Source of the DNA: JAUXIQ01 sp030620925 [NCBI: Nitrospinota bacterium]
GTDB lineage: Bacteria; JAUXIQ01
DNA length: 5,417 bases
Reading direction: 5' to 3'
Assembly (NCBI GenBank): GCA_030620925.1
Contig: JAUXIQ010000161.1
Coordinates: 1 to 5,417 of the forward strand
A program made the position numbers and the translations under genes. Of the stretch, positions 5,391 through 5,417 are shown in pieces. Positions within the stretch are counted from its first letter, which is position 1, and each line of letters opens with the position of its first letter. The notes under the pieces are model-generated. The model saw only the letters and a list, made by a program, of their open reading frames with translations, did not search any database and had not been told where the DNA came from.

Positions 5391-5417
5391 ATGATAGCTG
5401 ACTTTTTCATCATTGCC
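5391..5417 (+). CDS. Start of a downstream gene (3' truncated), possibly HemX/CcsA-type membrane protein
   Basis: Nine codons are visible from ATG 5391, giving MIADFFIIA, a hydrophobic beginning consistent with a first membrane segment. GGTGA at 5382-5386 is an acceptable ribosome binding site, 4 bases before the start. In many bacteria the siroheme-synthase N-domain gene is followed by a HemX/CcsA-like cytochrome c assembly membrane protein and then hemA. That context, not the nine residues, is the reason for the suggestion. The frame is open to the window edge. Confidence 0.45.

Overview
The window is bacterial chromosomal DNA. It holds six recognisable complete genes, two partial genes at the edges and two short candidate ORFs. 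Shine-Dalgarno sequences are strong throughout, gene spacing is tight on the right, and the right-hand gene content is housekeeping. The rpiB-glyA-nrdR cluster followed by a siroheme-synthase N-domain gene and what looks like the start of a hemX/ccsA-type gene is an arrangement I associate from memory with anaerobic, cobalamin- or siroheme-using lineages (Deltaproteobacteria, Clostridia, Chloroflexi, deep Actinobacteria). The sequence alone does not fix the phylum. The right-hand genes are GC-rich yet use ATA (Ile) and AGG (Arg) freely.

Left part (1-1418): the 3' end of a SAM-dependent methyltransferase gene, an AT-rich gap, a complete yajD-type HNH nuclease gene (600-992), then a second AT-rich stretch. 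That stretch contains a 53-codon ORF (1178-1339) with a promoter-like pair and a very strong ribosome binding site. Its product resembles the N-terminus of an HNH endonuclease that stops before the catalytic half. This part looks like accessory, loosely packed DNA.

Middle (1419-2359): an O6-alkylguanine-DNA alkyltransferase gene (ogt) on the minus strand, then a 400-base region separating it from the plus-strand operon. That region carries a near-consensus sigma-70 promoter (2048-2076), a 56-codon ORF of unknown nature (2146-2316), and an inverted repeat next to an extended -10 motif just before rpiB.

Right part (2360-5417): rpiB, glyA and nrdR are on one strand with a 23-base overlap and a 17-base gap, so they are probably one transcript. 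They link pentose phosphate, one-carbon and serine/glycine metabolism, and control of ribonucleotide reductase. A rho-independent terminator follows nrdR. The ribosome binding site of the precorrin-2 dehydrogenase gene (siroheme pathway) comes only a few bases after it. The window ends nine codons into another gene, likely a membrane protein of the HemX/CcsA type.

I see no CRISPR array, tRNA, rRNA or intact mobile element, and no convincing new multi-gene system. The most interesting items are the two short ORFs with their own signals, the terminator placed in the leader of the siroheme gene, and the possible operator before rpiB.
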